A stretch of 64,000 nt of DNA from Nematopogon swammerdamellus (lineage: Eukaryota; Arthropoda; Insecta; Lepidoptera; Adelidae), in NCBI GenBank assembly GCA_946902875.1, contig OX336359.1, positions 4,340,001 to 4,404,000 on the forward strand, read 5' to 3'. The notes below the pieces were generated by a model. It ran no database searches. It was given only the letters and a program-made list of their open reading frames with translations, and was not told the DNA's origin. The translations under genes and the position numbers were made by a program. This document shows positions 1 to 12,500 of this stretch, piece after piece (within the stretch, counting starts at the first letter, position 1; every line of letters begins with the position of its first letter).

Positions 1-58
1 GAGCATGCGCTTTGGCCCCTCCAACTCAGCCACCGATATCGGATTACATAAAAAAAAA
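1..58 (+). mobile_element. SINE-B 3' tail at window edge
   Basis: The first bases match the last 58 bases of the full SINE-B copy at 41526-41929, ending in GGATTACAT plus an A-run. The head lies outside the window. Confidence 0.8.
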
Positions 59-103
59 TAGTTGAAACGCTCTCTACGTTTAGTACTTAAAGTGACGTTT
101 CAC

Positions 104-126
104 AAGATGGCGGCCAAAATGGCGGC
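104..126 (+). promoter_or_regulatory. Two adjacent YY1-like motifs
   Basis: AAGATGGCGGC (104-114) and AAAATGGCGGC (116-126) sit in tandem about 450 bp upstream of the coiled-coil gene ATG, with TGACGTTT just before them. AAGATGGCGGC is the classic YY1/Pho-type core promoter motif. No TATA box or initiator could be assigned, so a promoter role is inferred from motif and position only. Confidence 0.3.
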
Positions 127-578
127 GTTGGTTCCTATTTATGCCACGTGCCAAAAGATGCTTGTCGGTCTGTATTTATGCCGAAACATCACAGAAGTCT
201 AGCTAGTCAGACTGGACTGAACACTCAATATGGATCGTCTATGCTCGTAGTTGAATCCGTTGGATACATAAAAGCTTTCTTCGTCTAAGGCAAAGAGTAG
301 TATGTCTGAGGTTATTAAATCCTTCCCCGTTTGAGGATATATCTATCGCGCACGCCCCATTTTAAGCGGGTGCGCTGGAGGCGCGCTTTTTAATTTCCTC
401 TATGGTCAAATCAATTCGAGAAATTTTGAAATTGGAAGTGAGCCGTTTCTGTCATTCGTATGTCATTATTCAATTTGGGCCGATGTTTTACAATTTATTC
501 GTACTTAGTTCATAATTTAAAAATTCCTGTGAATCTGTTGAAATACCCATAGAAATAAAATCCCGCAATCGGGGCGCC

Positions 579-615
579 ATGTCTTTGCCGGGTAAACCCT
601 CTAAAGAAAGAACCG
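579..615 (+). CDS. Exon 1 (start codon)
   Basis: ATG in the context GGCGCC-ATG-T encodes 12 residues (MSLPGKPSKERT) and one extra base, then a strong donor CCG|GTAAGT. It is the first ATG after an in-frame TAA at 513-515. Its trailing G joins CT of exon 2 to make Ala. Confidence 0.78.
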
Positions 616-3600
616 GTAAGTAAATTGTGTGAAAGTTTTATCGCTGTGTCTACAAAGAGATTTTATGTATAGAGTGAGCACTACGAAGAAAGAATACAGA
701 GAAATGACGGCCAATAGCTGAGGTATGAGGTAAGGTAGCGCGGTGGCGGAACGCTGAGCCGCGCGGGGCGGGAAGCGAGCGGGAGAGGGGCTAGCTAGCT
801 AGCGAGCGACTAGCGGCTAGCGGCCCGGCCGGCCCGGCCGGTCAGTCAACACGTGCATTGGAATACGTAGGGTTGTCACTTAGTCTACCAAAAATTTATT
901 TTTCGATTTATTATTTTACGAGTAGTTATTATGGTTAATTGTGCCCGTAGTATAGTGGTAACGCTTTCAATGCAGAAGTTGCGGGTTCAAATCCCGGGCA
1001 CTAACTAATGTACTTATTTATTTCCTTGATAAGGATTGATATACGTGCATTTCATAACGAATAGGTACGATCGCTCCAGTGAAGAAAAATAAAGTTAGGT
1101 AACTAGTGCACACTGGTCTATGAAAGGTATTTTTGTGTAAACTGCTTCTGATTTCCACTGGTCACCATGTACGAGTAATCGAACCGGATATAACAAATTG
1201 TGACAAGTTCGAGTGCAATATGACTGCCATAAGAATACTCAATAAACAATAAAACAACAACAATAAAAACAATACCTCCTATGTCAATGGGCAGAGTCCG
1301 TGCCTAGCAGTGGGACGTTTTAAAGGATTATAGAAGAAAACAGATAGTGAATTTCATCGAAAAAAACGTTTTTATGTATTTATTAAACTTAAAATACAGA
1401 ACTATAATAACTTGAAATACATACCTAAACTTATATGGGTTTTTTAATTACCGTGGTTATTTGACATTTTAAGAAGTAACAACGGCTTTACTCACTATCG
1501 AAATACGAGCTGTGTGGCTCGACATTTCGGCCAGAGTGCTCATGATGATGGGCCATACGTTTGGCCCGAAACGTCGAGCCACACAGCTCGTATTTCGACC
1601 GCGAGTAAAGCCGTTTTGTATTCTTATAATACCTACACTTAATAACTAGAATAATATCTAAAAAAACTAAACTTAATAATAAAGAATTAATAACTGCGGT
1701 CTTGGCCTTGGACTAAACTTAAAATCTACAAACCAAACATACATAAAATAAAGAGTGCAGCATTTATTTAAAAAAAAATAAAATAAATAAATAAAAAAAC
1801 CATTAGGTATACTTTGGACTACACACACAAACACAACTAAAATAACTCTTCCTCCGTACTTAAACAAAATTAATAATTTAAATTTCACTTTACACAAATT
1901 TAAATTTTCACTTTCCCTTAAAGAATGTATCATCTTGGACTATTTTTATCCATCTTTCTCGTATTGATCCCTTAGTAGGATGTGGAAACCTTGTAAAAAA
2001 AAAAATCTTGAAAATTTCTCAATTACTTACTAATTAAAAAAAAATTAAAGAATAGCGACAACCCTAATTAGCGGTCAATTCACTCTCATATTTTAACGTG
2101 GCTTAATACAATACATATTTATTTACTTTCATACATGATATCCCAGAACTCTATTTCTAATCATTCATATGTGGCAACCCTAATGAGCGCGTTCAATTTA
2201 TTTGTTTAATTAAATAATGCTTATGTTATTGCAATGCTAGGTCAATACATAAAATGTACAAAATTTTCAAATTGAAGTAGCGTTGTGACAGCCCTAATTG
2301 GCCAGTTGAACCAAATATTTGTAAGCACATGGAAAACAAGATATTATATATAAGGTCTTTCAAAATTAGTTAATAGTACGCTAAGGGGGGGTTCTGTATC
2401 GTAAATAAATCACTTTTGAGGAACAAAGATTTTTTTTACAAAAAAAAATTTATAATAATGTAAAATGCAAAAAAAAAAATATTTTCTTAATCGTTTCAGT
2501 TTCATGCCAGGAACAAAAAAGTCTTCCAACACATAGATCTCTTTCTTTCAGAAATTGTGAAAACCACAATTTTAGTTTTATTAGTATGGAATAGAAAGAA
2601 TTTGATTTTTTTACCAACTTACAAGTGTTACATCAAAATGGTAATGAAGACTTTTTTGTTTCTGTTATGAAAATGAATCGATTAGGCTATAAAAATCAAC
2701 CACATATTTTTTTATTTAAATACATAAAAAACATTTTACATAAAAAAAGCCCAAGGTCCAAAAAATTTTATATAGGTTTTACTCCCTATATGATGCAGAA
2801 CCCCCCCTTAGCGTACTATTAACTAATTTTGAAAGACCTTATATATTAAGATCACAATGAAGTGATACTTACCTATGAAATGAGATGCCATCAGTTTTCC
2901 CAATATTTTTGGTATGATTTTTGCAATATCGCAACACACAACCGGGCATAATGACTGGCGCGATGCGAGCCGGACGGCAGCGAGCGCGCGGACGGCGCGT
3001 CCGCCGCGTTCGGTCGCTCGCGAGCTACTAGTCTCAAGAGGGTCCCTCCGCGTAATGGTTACTCCACCGCGGTGGAGCGAAGGCTGTTGCCCGGGTAAGA
3101 GGTCTAGTAGAATACATGATACGTCATTGTGTGTCTAGTCCTTTTTTTTTCTCTGTCTAATTTTGAAGTGAAAAATAAATCTATTTTATTCGGAGAGGAC
3201 TGGCGACCGTCGTTCCAAAGCCTTCCTTAAACGGCGGATCAGTATTGAGATTCAGAGGGGTAACGCGGCGAGCGTACTGGGTATAATGCGCGGGGCGGAT
3301 CTCGGCGTGTCGCCTCCGCAGCGGTTCGTCAGTGTTCTCCCTCGCAACCGCACCGTACTTGTATAGTGTATTCGCGTGGCGGGTCGCCCGCTGCGGCGAC
3401 GACACGCCGAGATCCGTCCCGCCCGCGCAATATACTCTTGGCGTCAGCAGAGACGGCGCTTCGGCGGACTTTTCAGAAATTAATTTTTTGTAGGTTCTCT
3501 GAATATTAATTTTAGATTAGTTTTAGTTTTAGTGTATTAGTGTATGGTTGTATTTATTTTATTCTTATTCTTATTTTGTTGTATTAAAATATTTGTGGAA

Positions 3601-6510
3601 TTCCTTACATTTATTGCTAACGTGCTTACAGCGTGCCGGGTATGGCAAAGCTTTATCTAAACCTTTTAAATCTTTGTTGCAGATGATAAATTATGTTATG
3701 ATCAGATAACATGTCATACAGTAACATGATAACCTCTACGGTGAACATCTTGGAACATGTCGTGGCACAAGTTATCTGAACATTTTCGCTGTACCGATAA
3801 TTGTTTTTTCAGCTTCTAAGCTCCTACCGCGTCCAACAGCCACGTCCCTAGCGCGCGCTAATTTGTCTCCGCCGACGAAAACTTCACCAGCGCGCAGTAA
3901 GAGTACCACGTCGCCTTCTCGTAGGACCGCTTTCGGTTCTTGCGGACCCAAGCCTCAAGCTTCTTTCACCGAGGTAGGTTAGCGACTTCATCATCATCAT
4001 CATCAGCCTGTATCGGTCCACTGCTGGACATAGGCCTCTCCCAAGGCACGCCACCATACGCGGTCTTCCGCTCTTCTCATCCATCCACTCGCTTGCTTCG
4101 TCTAAATCATGGGCAATATAAAGTTCATGATTTTTGGTTTAGACCACATACAAGGTAAGCGAGTACAGTGCAAATTCTACGGATGCACACAAAATTGCGA
4201 CAAGCCGTTTTTTTTGGGTCGGGGTAGGATGCATCGCACGGACTTTTTTAGCGTAAGTGAAAATTCTTTTTTTTTTTATTGTAAAACTACGAATTCATAC
4301 AACAAAAAGTAAAAATCTATCGACTTTTTTTCAAAAACTTACTTTGGTCAAGTAAATTCAGAGGAATTCCATGTTTATTTTTTTCTCAAGCAAATCGTGT
4401 TTTCAAAACAACAGTCGAACTGCCCTGATAGATGAAGTTTTACTTAAATATAAAACTGCGTACTGACATTACATATATATCACATACAAGTTTCCTCTCC
4501 AAGCCACTTTCCAGGGCAGCCAAGTTCCCAACGATGGTAGTCTAGGCGTCTTGGGGATTAAGGTGTCCATGGACTTTGGATTTCGATACCTCATAGAGAG
4601 TGCAAGGCGAAACTAGCGTCTCAACAATTAGGGATACTTTACCGATATCGGCGATTTTTCACACCGCCGCCGCCGGTCCAACTGCTTTTACACTCTATAA
4701 AGCACAAGTAAGACCGGTGATGGAATATTGCAGTCATCTTTGGGAGGGTTCCCCTGAGTACCTTCTTTCAGCCTTGGATTCTATACACCGACGAGCAATT
4801 CGCCTCATTGGTGAATCACACGTCTCTCACAATCTCTCTCTCTAGTCATTCAGTTGATTGTGTTGCACAACGGTACCACTGATTGTGTAATTATCTTTTA
4901 TACATATATATATATATATGCTATTAAAGTATTAATTCGTTTATAGTTTATCATACATACATACATACATATTTCTTTACAGTCACATTGCCACAAACTA
5001 TTTTTGTTCGCCTGCATGTACTTCTCCCACATCCCAAAGGTTAGTTAGAACCCCATTCCTCGCGGCATTAAGCTAGCCTATAGTGCCTAATTTATATAAA
5101 TTGGTGTTCAATAAAGAATATTTATATGTACATACATCATCATCATCATCATCATTAGCCTGTATCGGTCCACTGCTGGACATAGGCCTCTCCCAAGGCA
5201 CGCCACCACACGCGGTCTTCCGCTCTTCTCATCCATCCACTGCCGGCTACCTTTTTTAGGTCATCTGTCCACCTAGCCTAGCCTATGTATGTATGTATGT
5301 CCTACATACATACATACATATTATGTAGTAAGTAAAATTGATAGGTTCGTCTCTCGGAAAGTGCGGAATTTATACCTTGCATGCAGCCATAAAACAAATA
5401 TTTGACCCGTATTCTCGATCACAACGTCCAAATGGTAATCTAAACTCTATTTCAACTTACAGAACATCAAATTTCGTGCTCACAGTACTGCTAAAACTAA
5501 TGTTATTAGAGGTGAAAAGATCAAGGTGAGTTTGCTTGTATGTCAATCATCATCATCAATCAATCATCAATCATCATCAATACTAATAAAAAATCTGTAA
5601 GGGATGGTCATGGAGTATAAAGTTACTTTGTTTTATGAGATACAAGCTGTGCCCGCGGCTCCGCCCGCTCTCATATTTCACTTCACTGCTAACCTCATAA
5701 GCTATTTATCGTGATAGTAAGTAGCCTATAGTTGATGGGAAGAATCAAGCTATCCGTAGAATTTTGTTTTATTAAAATCGGTTCAGTGGTTCTCGAGTTA
5801 TAAGCGGACAGACAGACACTCAGACAGACAGAAAGCAGACGTTGGATTTTATTATAGGTAAGGATTGCGTTTGTAGACTCTATGTATGATACTAAAACCA
5901 AATTGACGATTTATAGAAATATTTTCTGTATGTATGTAAGTATGTTCCTCCATAACTCTTAAACCGATCATCCGAATTCGATGAAACTTAGTACAAGCAC
6001 ATTTACATACATATGTGGGACACAGGATAGGCTATATAAAAATACAGATCCGGTTACGCTAAGATGTGGCTCTCATACAAACCGAATTGTTCCGCGCGCC
6101 GAAATAAAGGTACAGTAGCGGGCTTACTTACTTTCTTCTTTTTAAATACGAATTTCACGCGAGCGAAGCCGCAGCCAAAAGCTAGTATTGTATGTAAGTA
6201 AAGGCGCGCCTTGCAATCCCAATCTGTGTTCTATTCGTAACTCCTGATAAATATTGTAATGTCGAGGCTGTAAATACATGGTCTAACTCGAAATCTGCGT
6301 TTTCACCCTCACATGGGTCAGTCACAACATCTGCAATCGCTAAAACTGAAAGCACGTCTTCCTCGTCGGAACTAATTTTGACGTCTACACAAAATGGTTT
6401 TGTTTCAACCAGAAACATTTCCATTTCCAAAAACAAATGTTTTTGAGGAATGTTTTTAGGTTTTCGTATACCGTACGCAAGCCTATTACTAAGCCTACGC
6501 CGTCTGTCTT

Positions 6511-6551
<41 letters not shown>

Positions 6552-9500
6552 TTGTCTGTCTGTCTGTCTGTCTGTCCTACTGCTGTATCTTTGGAACCGT
6601 AATAGATAAGTAGCCGGTTGAATTTTTCACAGAATATGTGTTATTATGACGGATAAAACAACAAATAATAAAAAAATAGAAAAAGTACAAAATTAAGGGG
6701 GGTTCTCATAACAGAAACGTGTTTTTTCCAATTTGTTTTTTTTTTGTGGTGCGGAAACCTCTGTGCGCGAGTCCGACTCGCACTTGGCCGGTTTTTTTGC
6801 GTAATGATTCGAAAAAACGGTCGCAGAAGACACGCATTAATAAGTACATATTATACCAGTGTAAAACTGTAGGTTCCTTCCCTTGCCCCTTACTAGGTTG
6901 TAGGTTCCAATTGTAGCCGACTGGGTTACCCAACCCAGTCGGCAACCACCATACTGGATGTAAGATGCCCTCATAGCAGCCTCGGTTGTGTTCTCCTCTA
7001 GTCCAATATAGCCAGCATTCCAGGGAAGTCTCCGGTATGGCACCCACCTTCTCGGAGGTTTTGAACCGTGTGGGGATGGTACTTTAAAAGAATAGCCCCA
7101 CTGCATCTCTCCCCGTGTATGTCGTAAAAGGCGACTAAGGGATATGACTCCCTTCTTATATTACTAGGTGGTAGGGTTTAACCCGCCCGGGTTGGTACCA
7201 CCGCACTGAATGAAAGATCGGTCGAAACGGCTATGTAAGTAGTTTGTGTTTTCCGTCCAGTTCAGTGTAGCCGGCACGACCGAAGGGAAGCACTGACGTG
7301 GCACCAAGTTCACCCGGTGTTATGGGCTGACATCACGGATGTTGTAGGTGATGTAGCCAACCGTGTCAGTTTCAATAAAAAAAGGTGATATTGGCTAGTC
7401 AGAGCATGTGCTTTGGCCCCTCTGGGTCAGCCACACATACCGGATTACATAAAAAATAAACAATTTTTAGCTGAGCTGCGCTTGGAATATTTTCCTTTCT
7501 AGCCTCGGAGCCTTTGTCTGTTTTGTTTCATACAATATTTTGTACTTGACAATAGGCTCAAAAGGTAATTTCGTCAGCCGATTCTGCGGTCGAGAGCGTC
7601 CACAACGTCGTCGACGCAGTTAATTCAACTCGACCGCAATCACCGAAGCAGACGATCGGCCAGTCCACGCGAGAACTCTCTCCTGGCAGGAAATCTCTTA
7701 AAGACTATGTAAGATTTATTTAATTTGCTTTCATATACATACATACATACCACAAACGCTGTATCCCGACAAATAGGGTAAGCTTGTTGACATTGGGCTT
7801 TTGAGAACCCATCGGTTCTCAAAATCGTTCCTTTGTCGCACCGCTAGGGTATGGAACTGTCTCCCGGCGAGTGTGTTTCCCGAATCCTTTAACCTGGGTG
7901 TCTTCAAACGTCATATCAACGGGCTAGACAGCCTAGCAACAGTCCGCAAATCTGCTGACATGGCGCCTCACTGAGCGTGGTTTCGCGAGGAGAGGGGTTT
8001 TTGGCTCTGTCGACTCTATCATTGGTCTCTCGACACAGCCACCCATGTTAGTTTACATAAAAAAAGCAAAGTAATCGGTGTTGTGCTGCAAGAACTGTTA
8101 CACAACATCGACCACCACGTTTAGCAAAGTATTCGGACAAGATAACAGACTATCTTCTTCCACCGAGTCATGCAGCAGGTGGGCTTCATGCTTACTGGCT
8201 GCTTGCATGTCCTAAAAGGCGACTACGGGATAAGGACAAGATGCCGTGCTAAAGGGCGACAGGATCGCCACCTCTAACCTTGGCACGATACTTCCACCGA
8301 GTCATGCAACTGGTGGGTCTTCGTGCCTTACTTGCTGCTTGATCGATTGAATCTTGTCCGAATACTTTGCTAAACGTGGTATTCAGTGTTGTGCTGTGAT
8401 TTACCAAACTTGTAGTTTCAGCACAATACCGATTACTCTGCTAACCCCGATTGTCGATATACAGCGTGTGTATGCTAAACATTATCAGAACGTCGTGATA
8501 GATAACGTCGAGTCACATATGTAGCTTAGGCACAGATTACTAAACAGTTACTTCGTAACAGATAAATCACTCCATAGAAAAAGTTCCTACCTTCGGGTTT
8601 AGCCTACTGCTTCACGTCACCAATCGCTGCGTGCGAAAATGTACCTTAACGATCGAGTGTAAAGTGCATTATTGCTTTACAGCTTCGCCTGTTTATATTC
8701 TTCGGCCTGGCTTAGGGACGACCGTGTGTAAAGCCTAGAAATTTTCTAATAACCCTAAACACGCTTTCTAGTTTTAAAATTATAGTTATTAATCAAATAC
8801 ACTTTTCCTAGGTGTCGGAGAAAAAAGAGCTCCAAATATCAGAAGAGCCAGATACTACAGAAGATGTTCAAACTGCAAGCGAGGATAAACCAGAGGAAAT
8901 GTTTAGATTTGGTAAGTGAGTGAGTTTATTTTAGTTGGTCTGTCAGCCTCGATAGCTCAGTGGTACAGACAGTCAACTGTCGCTATTGAATGTTAAGCAA
9001 CGCTGGGTGCGGTCAGTATTTGGATGGGAGACCGCTGACCGTTGGAGGCTGACCGAGGTTCGGATTCCTCGTAAAACTGTAGGTCCCTTCCCTCCTAATC
9101 TTACTTAGTGGTAGGGTTTAACCCGCCCGGGTTGGTACCACCGCACGGAATGAAACGTCGGTCGAAACGGCTATGTAGTTTGTGTTTTTTGTTTTTTTTT
9201 TTTATGGAAGCTGACACGGTTTGCTACATCACCTACAACGTCCGTGATGTCAGCCCATAACACCGGGTGAACTAGGTGCCATGTCAGTGCTTCCCCCTTT
9301 GATCGTGCCGGCTACACTGAACTGGTCGGAAAACACAAACTATTTACATAGCCGTTTAGACCGACGTTTCATTCAGTGCGGTGGTACCAACCCGGGCGGT
9401 TTAAACCCTACCACCAAGTAAGATTAGGAGGGAAGGGACTTACAGTTTTACGAGGAATCCGAACCTCGGTCAGCCTCCAACGGTCAGCGGTCACCCATCC

Positions 9501-12500
9501 AAGTACTGACCGCACCCAGCGTTGCTTAACATTCAATAGCGACAGTCTGCACCACTGAGCTAACGAGGCTGACAGAGAGGCTGACTTTTCCGACCACTTC
9601 AGTGTAGCCGGCACGATCAAAGGGGGAAGCACTGACATGGGACCTAGTTCACCCGGTGTTATGGGCTGATATCACGGACGTTGTAGGTGATGTAGCGAAC
9701 CGTGTCAGTACCCATAAAAAAAAAGTTGGAAAAGCGCAAGAATGATTATTGTTAGAAATCTTGAATCAAATCATATGCTGACTGGAAGGAATCTCTGTAA
9801 GGGATAAGCCTGCCTTTGCATCTTATGTAAATGTAATATTGTGCTTATTTCGATAAACTATTTTTTGATCAAAACAAATCGTCTTTTGCCTTTGGACTGA
9901 TTGCAAACTAAAATATTAAATAATATAGATTAAATATTTAAATTTATAGACGATTCTGCAACAGAAGATATGACGGAGATAGTCAAAGTGGAAACAATCA
10001 TTCGTAATGCAGGACCGAAGACAACTCCTCACTCAGAGACCGCACGTGCTGAAAAACTGAGTCTCTTCCATCAAATGAAGAAAGAGCTTGATCTTAAACA
10101 AGTCAGTGACCTTCTCGTTTTATTAACGATTGATTTGTTAACAAACTCTTGTAGTACCCTTGTAGTACAAGTTAAACAAAGTATGACGTATACTAATTGC
10201 TGTGTGCTTACGTTACTGACTGCCGATTGGGTTGTTACCATCGTACTAGGTCTAAGATGGCCGCATAGCAGCCCTTCGGCTGTGTTCTCTAGTCCAGTAA
10301 TAACCACCAATCCAAAGGGAAGTCTATCCACTATTCTCACCTTCTATGATATTGGCTGATCGGTGCATCAGCTCTTTCCCCTCAGACTGAGTAAAAGCAT
10401 ACCAGATTACGGTAGGGTTTCGTAACTCCAGGCAGTGGCGGGCCTAGGGTCAGATCGTAGAGCAAGCCGAAGCCAAATATTTCATACAAAATATAATATA
10501 TGACTATTCTGTCAGTCAGTAAATGAAATAAACATGCTTGTATCACAATTTTATAGAAAATGGTAATTAAAAAATCTATGCAAACCAACTGCAGTGCAGT
10601 GCAGTTACTATGAAGACTCTTGTTAATAATTAATTATCAATAGCACACTGGAGGCATATTATGGTTGATAGAATTATTGTGACTTATCAACACATATCAT
10701 ACATATCATAGCATGCCAGAGAGAGAACGAAGAGAGAGCCGACGTCCGACGTCCCGCCCGCCGCCGCCACCCGCCATGGATATAATATAACTAACCAAAG
10801 ATTATTATTTCTTAGCCCTTCAACTTTGGGAGCATAAAACAAAAGAATCCTTCGCCTACACCAGGTGTACACCAGGTGGCGCCCGCCCACCTGGCGTAGG
10901 TGAAGGTGTTAGAAAAAAAATCATTTTGAAAGATTTTTCCATGAAACTTTATGAAATAACGAATGGATTGTATTTACAGATAAATATTCTAGCTATAAAG
11001 GCTTTTTTTTATGTATATTACATATTCTGGGTAACAAAATTATTATGTAAAGTTGTGTTATGTGAAAATTGCGACCTCTCTCTGATTTTATATTTTTATA
11101 AATTTATCACGAACGCAAATTGGTAATATAGTATTTTTGTCATAAAAAGGAATACATATACAAACCAATCCTACCTTTCTGGTGTATCAGCCGCTCGTGT
11201 GTGGCACACAATAAAATCTTGAATTCACAAATTTTTTTTTGTCAAAAACTACATTTTCGCACTCACAAGCCATTGCAACATTTGGGCTATTCATTACGTA
11301 AATATGTGTGTTGGATATATGGAAAGCACATGGTTGGATAGATAATTTTATCTACTCATCTTGAGACACTTTCTACCTCAAAACACGAATTTAGGCAGAA
11401 CTAGAAATAAATTACGACACTGACTCAAACAAAGTTTCTATGGCGAAACCTAGGTCACAAAAATGGCTTATTTCTCGTAAATTTACGACATGCAAGCACT
11501 AAACGGCATATATTATTCAACTAGAAGAACTAAGGAACATTTCTGTCACCTCACTTTCTCCAATAAACCGATTTATTTTGAGAAACAAGCTTTGACAACA
11601 ACAAACACGAAAAAATTGTCAGTATGGAGTAGGACTTTTCTTCGATTTTTTACGTAAAATGCATCTCAACTCAGTACAAACAAATGTACTCAATAGGTCC
11701 GGAATATAATGAAAAAGAGAAAAAACATCACTTACCGGTCCATTTTTCTGTATTTACGAACAAAACAGCGAATATTCACAAGCACAACACGCGCGCGCAC
11801 ATACAACACGAACTGACAATGACGACAGATATGAGAATTTTTTTCTTATTAACAAACATCCTCGCAATCCTCCGATCAATCACTTCAAACTTCTACGCCT
11901 ACATTAGACATCAGTAGACACGTCTTTGGCGTTCTTCTATTGAAAAACTGAGATAGCACTAATACTGAGTACGCTTTCGCACTACGGAACGAATTAGTCT
12001 TAGCATATTTCCTCAAACTAATCACTATACATACTCATATATTATTATTTCTATTCTGTGCTATGGGTGTCTTTAGGCTAAAAATTGTATGGTACTCGAG
12101 AACGAGAAGGAAATAAAATTATGCTAGAATAACAGCGGGAACAAGCGAGATGACTAATGTACGCTCGTATTTGACTAATTTCATCCATCGCATCGAGGCG
12201 AGAGTTCACGAGCAATTCCGAATGATACTTACGAACGACGAAGTCCCCGCGCCGCGTCGTCGACTCAATGACCTTGGGCGCGCGCGAATGGCACGTGGCG
12301 CGATATTTAAAATGAAATTGAAGTAGGTACTATCGACTGTTTTCGTTTTCGATTTGCTTTCGAGCTTTGTTTGATCGACCTAGGGCAAGCCGGGCTTTTT
12401 GGCTTGTATGAGAGGCCCGCCACTGACTCCAGGGTTCGAAAGGGGTCCATATTCGAAGACGAAAAGCTCTGAGACTTTTTCACGGATTCGGTCATTTTAT

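Noticed and set aside
941..1001. A functional tRNA gene
   Set aside because: T-stem and acceptor overlap and no anticodon stem can be drawn.
2914..3405. Open frames of about 74 codons on both strands in the GC-rich intron 1 block
   Set aside because: High GC lowers stop frequency, the frames overlap on both strands, and there are no splice signals or protein-like patterns.
4109..4312. Plus-strand frame MGNIKFMIFGLDHIQ followed by GTAAGC as a possible exon
   Set aside because: It starts inside an RTE LINE tail, has no acceptor, and would break the phase between exons 2 and 3.
6506..6573. (CTGT)n as an independent microsatellite locus
   Set aside because: The same run occurs in every element D copy, so it is part of that element.
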